The translations under genes were made by a program, and so were the position numbers. The notes below the pieces were generated by a model. The model had not been told where the DNA came from. It ran no database searches and was given only the letters and a program-made list of their open reading frames with translations. A DNA stretch of 64,000 bases from Fragum whitleyi (taxonomy: Eukaryota > Mollusca > Bivalvia > Cardiida > Cardiidae): assembly GCA_948146395.1 (NCBI GenBank), contig OX411559.1, forward strand, positions 38,012,715-38,076,714. The letters run 5' to 3'. Below, piece by piece: positions 58,147 to 64,000 of this stretch (its first letter is position 1; every line of letters starts with the position of its first letter).

Positions 58147-60296
58147 TTACTTAGTCATTGAACATTTTTGTGTCAAACAAAGCAAAAGTCCCTTGCCCAA
58201 ATCTACTAAGTCATGCATCAAAATCAACATATGCCATTTTGCTGCATTATGTATTGGTCTTTCTTTAAGTGAGCGAATGAAACAGCGAAAAGCTTTTTTG
58301 TATTGACTTTCCTGCATGCATATCCATCCCAAAATGTTTAAAGCAGTTTCTGTGTGGCCAAGGTTTAGATCGGATTTCAGAAGCTGCTCCATGTCACGCA
58401 CTGTGTCCCGTTTAAAGGCTTCTGTGCTTGATTTGCACAAATAATCTAAAAAGTATATATATACTTTGGAGTCAATATTAATTAAGTCAAACCAGAAATA
58501 TACTAATTCATTCCTATCTCCCGGCAATGTGAAAATAGAACGAAACATTTCATAATGTAATGCTTTGTGAACAAGGTTGGCCTGCTCGCGTGTAAATATT
58601 ATGCACGTAGCTGTACATTCACTGGGGTATTCTTTGTAAGTTAAGTTGTGAAATATTGAAGTATCCTTATGGTGTGCGTCCAACTCCCGCATTTGCTGGT
58701 AACATCTACATTCTGACAATACATATGGTTTAAGTTTATTTATGCAATAAAATATTTCAGCCGCACAATATTCATAAAGTTCAAATTGAAAAAATACAGT
58801 CGCCTTTATCAAATGCGAAGATATAGTGTCACAGCCCAAACTTTTTTGAAGGTGTTTGCAAAGATCCTTTTTCATTTTATCTAAATTGCATTCTTGTCTT
58901 TTCTGTAGTAAAATGGACGCTTTCCGTTGTGCCTCAAAGAGATGTAAGTGTGTTTTTAAACGGTCTAAAACATAGCGAACATCACAAGGTTTATGACCTT
59001 TCATTTCTTCTGTATGTTTAAGAAAACTCAAAACATTTTGAAAATCCGATTTAACATGTTGACTATGGATATTATAAAGCACATCATTTCTAGCGTAAAG
59101 AATATGCGAATTGTAATCTCTTCGAAATTCAAATTCATGATGTAACTGAATGTCGTAAAAATTTTCCACGTGTTTATTTTTACGGGTAAGGCTTACGAGC
59201 TGTCCAAGATTATGACACCTAAGGGATGACAAATAACGCCCACCACTACAAAGGACCGATTCCAATACATTCGACACTTTTTCCAATGTTTCTTCATTAA
59301 GTTTATCAAACATGTTCTCTTCTTTTATGAAAAAATTAGGACAATTTCCCTCTTTTACCCACTGCAGCAAAAGCTCAAGACATTTATTTACTACCCGAAG
59401 AAGGTTTCTTTCTGCCCAAACACTGATATCGCTGTTTTCAATCGTGTAAAATAAACATGTTTTACAATGATAAGATGTTATACTTTCACCGACCCTTTGT
59501 TGTATAATATCCTTTTTTATCATTTTTAAAAGTACATAGCACTTGTGCTGTGTTGAACTAAGATTTAACATTAATTCCCTTTCTTGTAGAGAAAAGGATA
59601 TTCTCCATTGTGTTAACCTGTCAAATATGGGACTCTGTGGATGTCCAATACCGACAAAGAAACAACCCATTTTTTCCATTCGCTTTAATAGTGATTGAAG
59701 TGGCCATTGCTTATTTCGAAGTCTGAAAAGCCATTCACCAGCAAACTCCGGGACAGTTTGACATCTTAAAGCAAAAACGTGGTTTGTATTAGCTCCACAT
59801 TCGCTTTCCGCTGGGCCTTTTCTTTCTGTGTCTAGATCTCGACCAAAAACGTGTGCTTTTAGTATTCGCCCATTTTCATCTCGCCATCCAACTTGATTCA
59901 AAGCTATTTGATCAATTGTCAGGGGAATCCCGTTTACAACTTTCTGAAGTTTTACATATCCAGGTTTCGTTCCGCTGTTCAAAAGTAAACATAAGGCTTG
60001 TCCATTAGAAGGTGCTTCTTCAATATTCTCTACGACAGGTTCGTTTTCAATTGAATATAACAAATCAATGTCCGAGTCTGTTACAACAGTGCCCTCATAT
60101 TTACTTCCCACGACATAAACACGTGTCGAACTGCCATGAAAAATGTCGTATGTAACAGTACGCAGTATTTCCCTTGCAGTTTGCAACTTAATGCAAGTTT
60201 GCCTGGTCTTCTCCGAAACACCAATGTCCTCCAGTATTCGGTATAAACGAAAAGATAATTCTTCATTGGTTTCATTAGTACTCCAATGATCCTGGT
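58147..60296 (-). CDS. Mab-21 / cGAS-like protein, third acid replaced by Asn (cGLR paralogue 3), 3' exon
   Basis: The minus-strand exon begins at a splice acceptor (TTTTCAG, exon from 60296) and is open to TAA at 58147. The usual first codon at 60186 is a TTG, not a start. The frame continues upstream through LSFRLYRILEDIGVSEKTR, which aligns with the N-terminus of the other two paralogues. No in-frame ATG exists before the GS motif, so the initiator must lie in an upstream exon that I could not find. Motifs: GSKYEG, then SDID with both first acids. At the third position the sequence is NTNHVFALRC, so Asn replaces Asp. The Mab-21 signature (QWRISFSLQEREL, HKCYVLLKMIKK, TSYHCKTCLFY) and TPR-like end (ALNILGWICM, AFRCFIRS) are kept. 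The C-terminus is about 15 residues longer than in the others. An AATAAA overlaps the stop codon. Probably catalytically impaired, perhaps binding only. Confidence 0.8.
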
Positions 60297-61244
60297 CTGA
60301 AAATTATAACGATGATATAACGTATAAACCTCATAACTCAACATGATTAAAGCTGTAGTTATAAGGTTTTGGAATTACAACCCAAATTAGATAGTATGTA
60401 TAACAATTCAACCTATTTTGCAAATGTCATAAATGACTGCAAATTTATTGTTATAACAAATTATAAAAACCAAAAAACTACAGCAATTTATTGGTGAACA
60501 GATGTAGGCTTATTAAGAGATGAAGAGAGTATGTGTTGATTACATTAAGGTATCAACATAAAAACCTAATCACACTGTATGAATACGAGAAGCCGCGTAT
60601 CCAAACATGGATGTTATTAAGCTTTTAGTTCCATAACTCCATGAAATCAACAAAGTCCTTCCATGTCTTAGAATTTAATTTCTTTGAGCAAAAAAGCAAA
60701 GATTCACCTTCAATACATGGATCGTTTATGGGACTACAATATTCATTGAGAAATAATACTATTTTTTTCGGTCAATCAGTATGTACGAATCTAGATTGGT
60801 GAACCTGTCCCAACTACGCTACCCTCCGATACTGTATCGATAGATTGAGTCAGGCTCGCCAGTCAAGTACGAATCGTGGTGAAAATTTGATTTAATTTAT
60901 ATATAAGTGTGACATGTCAGGCTAAAAGAAACCATGTGGATGGTGCATGACATGTCGATCAATCAAAATCCGCAGGCTGACCTGGGTCGAAACTGTTCCA
61001 ATTTGGATGATTTTCTTAATCTAGACCAATTGCCTTTCCTTCCTGTAACCGAAATCTGAAATGCGACCTACGGTTGACCTATAAGGACCCAATTTTTACC
61101 AATACTTATTTTATGGAGCTCCCTGGTGGTCCTTTTTGCGTGACGGGTCACAATTATAGATTTCTTATTTTTTTTCATAGAATGAACACATCCACAACAT
61201 ATCATTGATATTCAATTTTTAATATGTTTGGGAGAAAATAGGAA
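60297..61244. other. Probable intron / upstream region of cGLR3, with MITE end
   Basis: No further coding exon identified. CTGGTGGTCCTTTTTGCGTG at 61121-61152 is a TGACCCGTC-type MITE end. Confidence 0.4.
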
Positions 61245-63729
61245 CAAGAGGCCCAAGAGGGCCTGTATCGCTCCACTGGCTTAAAAATCTTAAGATTTGA
61301 AAGAGAGATTTTGAATATAGAAGGTAATGAAAGTAACCAGCATTCAGAAGGAATTCCGACTTTTTCTAAGTTGAAACTGACTTATGAAGAGATGAACTTA
61401 TTTAACTAATATGTAAAATTACAAGGAAAAAAACTGTTTAGATATCACTTTCAAACAAGAGGACCAGAATGGCCCTAAACTGCTCACCTGAATTTTATTG
61501 ATCCAGTGGATCTTATCCAATCAAAATTTCATAAATAATTTTCAAAGAGGGTCATCCAAGGAATATTCTAGCACAGTCTCATTGAAAAACATCCAAAGGC
61601 TCATGAGGAGATATCGTTCCAAGATTTCAGACTAAAAAAAGCGACGCCTTGCAACGCCCATATTGGGGTGTCAATCCGATTTTCTTGAACAACTTTGGAA
61701 GAGAGTCACCCTAGGAACATTCTGTTAAAGTTTCATTGAAATTGGTCCATTGGCTCAGGAGAGGATGTCTTTCAAAGATTTTGGGCTAAAAATAAGCCCC
61801 GACCTGCCACGCCCATATTTTGGGGTCAATCTGAATTTCTTGAACAACTTTAGAAGAGGGTCACCCAAGGAACATTCTGGTAAAGTTTCATTGAAATCGA
61901 CCCAATGGTTAAGGAGGAGATGTTGTTCAAAGATTTTGGGGTCAAAATAAGTCTTCACCCTGTCCCGCCAATAGTTGGTGGTCAATCCAGATCTCTTTAA
62001 AACTTTAGAAGAGGGTCACCCAAGGAACATTCTGGTAAAGTTTCATTGAAATCAGCCCAATGGTTCAGGAGGAGATGTCGTTTAAAGATTTCGGGGTCAA
62101 AATAAGCCCGCCCTGCCATGCCCATATTTGGGGGTCAATCCAAATTTCTTTAACAACTTTAGAAGCGGTTCACCCAAGGAACATTCTGGAAATGTTTCAT
62201 TGAAATCGGCCCAATGGGTCAGGAGGAGATGTCGTTTAAAGATTTCGGGATCAAAATAAGCCCCACCCTGCCACGCCAATATTTGTCGGTCAATCCAAAT
62301 TTCTTGAACAACTTTAGAAGAAGGTCACTCAAGGAACATTCTGGTAAAGTTTCATTGAAATCAGCCCAATGGTTCAGGAGGAGATGTCGTTTAAAGATTT
62401 CGGGGTCAAAATAAGCCCCACCCTGCCACGCACATATTTGGGGGTCAATCCAAATTTCTTTAACAATTTTAGAAGAGGTTCACCCAAGGAACATTCTGGA
62501 AATGTTTCATTGAAATCGGCCCAATTGTTCAGGAGGAGATGTCGTTTAAAGATTTCGGGATCAAAATAAGCCCCACCCTGCCACGCCCATATTTGGGGAT
62601 CAATCCAAATTTCTTGAACAACTTTAGAAGAAGGTCACTCAAGGAACATTCTGGTAAAGTTTCATTGAAATCGACCCAATGGTTCAGGAGGAGATGTCGT
62701 TCAAAGATTTTAGGAACAAAATTAGTCCCACCCTGTCCCGCCCATATTTGGGGGTCAATCCAGATCTCTTTAAAACTTTAGAAGAGGGTCACCCAAGGAA
62801 CATTCTGGTAAAGTTTCATTGAAATCAGCCCAATGGTTCAGGAGGAGATGTCGTTTAAAGATTTCGGGGTCAAAATAAGCCCGCCCTGCCATGCCCATAT
62901 TTGGGGCTCAATCCAAATTTCTTAAACAACTTTAGAAGCGGTTCACCCAAGGAACATTCTGGAAATGTTTCATTGAAATCAGCCCAATGGGTCAGGAGGA
63001 GATGTCGTTTAAAGATTTCGGGATCAAAATAAGCCCCACCCTGCCACGCCCATATTTGTCGGTCAATCCAAATTTCTTGAACAACTTTAGAAGAAGGTCA
63101 CTCAAGGAACATTCTGGTAAAGTTTCATTGAAATCAGCCCAATGGTTCAGGAGGAGATGTCGTTTAAAGATTTCGGGGTCAAAATAAGCCCCACCCTGCC
63201 ACGCACATATTTGGGGGTCAATCCAAATTTCTTTAACAATTTTAGAAGAGGTTCACCCAAGGAACATTCTGGAAATGTTTCATTGAAATCGGCCCAATTG
63301 TTCAGGAGGAGATGTCGTTTAAAGATTTCGGGATCAAAATAAGCCCCACCCTGCCACGCCCATATTTGGGGATCAATCCAAATTTCTTGAACAACTTTAG
63401 AAGAAGGTCACTCAAGGAACATTCTGGTAAAGTTTCATTGAAATCGACCCAATGGTTCAGGAGGAGATGTCGTTCAAAGATTTCGGGGTCAAAATAAGCC
63501 CCGCCCTGCCACGCCCATATTTGGGGGTCAATCCAAATTCCTTGAACAACTTTAAAAGAGGGTCACCCAAGGAACATTCTGGTCAAGTTTCGTCAAAATC
63601 CACCCATTGGTTTAGGAGAAGAGGATGTTTAAAGAAAAGTTTACGCACGCACGCACGGACGTACGGACGGACGCACGACGGACACAACGCCATGACAATA
63701 GCTCGCTGGCCTTCGGCCAGTGGAGCTAA
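61245..63729 (+). mobile_element. Pearl/HINE-like element with 155-bp units in a 773-bp higher-order repeat
   Basis: Starts CAAGAGGCCCAAGAGGGCCT and GCTCCACTGGC; a second start-like motif (CAAGAGGACCAGAATGGCCC) lies at 61456. The core is about twelve units of about 155 bases (GAGGAGATGTCGTTTAAAGA, CACCCAAGGAACATTCTGG). From about 61950 a block of five units is repeated with a 773-bp shift, the two copies nearly identical. The end is AAAAGTTTACGCACGCACG, GACGGAC repeats, a hairpin AGCTCGCTGGCC / GGCCAGTGGAGCT (63700-63727) and CTAA. The many short open frames are repeat artefacts. Confidence 0.75.
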
Positions 63730-64000
63730 AAATGGTTGGACTTGCTGAAGCCTTGCCACATTGTGTCCCATATTATTCCTCTATTGACGCATCAATAAAT
63801 AATTCAATTTCAATTGTGTCCATCTACGTTTGCGCAATCAGATTGATTGAACGATTGGATTCATAACTCAATGAAAACAATTGCGAGTACGCAATTATTT
63901 TGTAAGTAGGCGTATGAAGTTGTCCAAAAAGAAATATGCCTTAATTTAGAGAATTATTTAAATGTGTGCCTTGTGATATGGATTAACCCTTTCCTGTTTC
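63730..64000. other. Flank, nothing recognised
   Basis: No feature supported; AT-rich sequence to the window edge. Confidence 0.3.

Noticed and set aside
61750..63600. CRISPR array
   Set aside because: Units are contiguous 155-bp repeats without unique spacers, in an animal genome.
61750..63748. Series of 60-98 residue open frames (FKDFGIKISPTLP type)
   Set aside because: Each spans the junction of adjacent 155-bp repeat units; they recur with the repeat and have no start context or domain.

Overview
The window looks like about 64 kb of a bivalve mollusc genome. It is AT-rich eukaryotic DNA with splice acceptors in front of coding exons, animal-type receptor genes, three non-LTR retrotransposons, tRNA-derived SINEs, and the 140-160 bp tandem-core repeats common in bivalves. 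The species cannot be fixed from sequence alone. No prokaryotic, organellar or viral gene was recognised.

Only five host genes can be supported. Three are paralogues of a Mab-21 / cGAS-like nucleotidyltransferase-fold protein with a TPR-like C-terminus: 604-2724 (+), 25683-27758 (+) and 58147-60296 (-). Two are near-identical, intronless, 422-residue Cys-loop ligand-gated ion channel subunits: 11155-12423 (+) and 33201-34469 (-). The Mab-21/cGLR family includes innate immune nucleic-acid sensors, and bivalves are known for large expansions of both families. The window therefore reads as an environment-sensing multigene cluster diluted by transposons. The first two cGLR paralogues keep all three putative catalytic acids. 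The third has Asn at the third position and probably starts in an exon outside the window or upstream of it.

The rest is mobile and repetitive DNA. (a) A Tc1/mariner-like MITE family (CAGTTAAGAAC ends, TA target site) has about ten copies; one supplies the last four codons and the stop of the second cGLR gene. (b) A TIR family starting GAGCCTGTG with 4-bp AT-rich target duplications has three copies; one carries four 138-bp tandem units. (c) Fold-back elements have ends made of short GGCC-containing repeats, one with a 9-bp target duplication (Mutator-like). (d) Pearl/HINE-like arrays have 3' hairpins followed by CTAA and cores of 144-160 bp repeats (13151-15048, 24290-25540, 29356-30625, 37800-38515, 61245-63729). 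The first carries nine copies of an RFX X-box-like motif; the last has a 773-bp higher-order repeat. (e) tRNA-derived SINEs include one inserted inside a MITE with a clean 11-bp target duplication.

From 40664 to 55245 lies a nest of insertions. A GAGCC-family element was hit by a minus-strand LINE (about 40792-55175). The LINE ORF was then split by a 10.9-kb TIR element (42890-53819), which itself contains a plus-strand LINE (about 43700-45475). Joining the LINE flanks across the TIR element restores an open frame, so the large insertion is probably young. Layout: 1-2.8 kb cGLR1; 2.8-11 kb repeats; 11.1-12.4 kb channel 1; 13.1-15.6 kb X-box array and MITE; 15.7-18.1 kb LINE; 18-25.5 kb MITEs and array; 25.7-27.8 kb cGLR2; 28-33 kb MITE, SINE and arrays; 33.2-34.5 kb channel 2; 35-40 kb SINEs and repeats; 40.7-55.2 kb nest; 58.1-60.3 kb cGLR3; 61.2-63.7 kb higher-order array.
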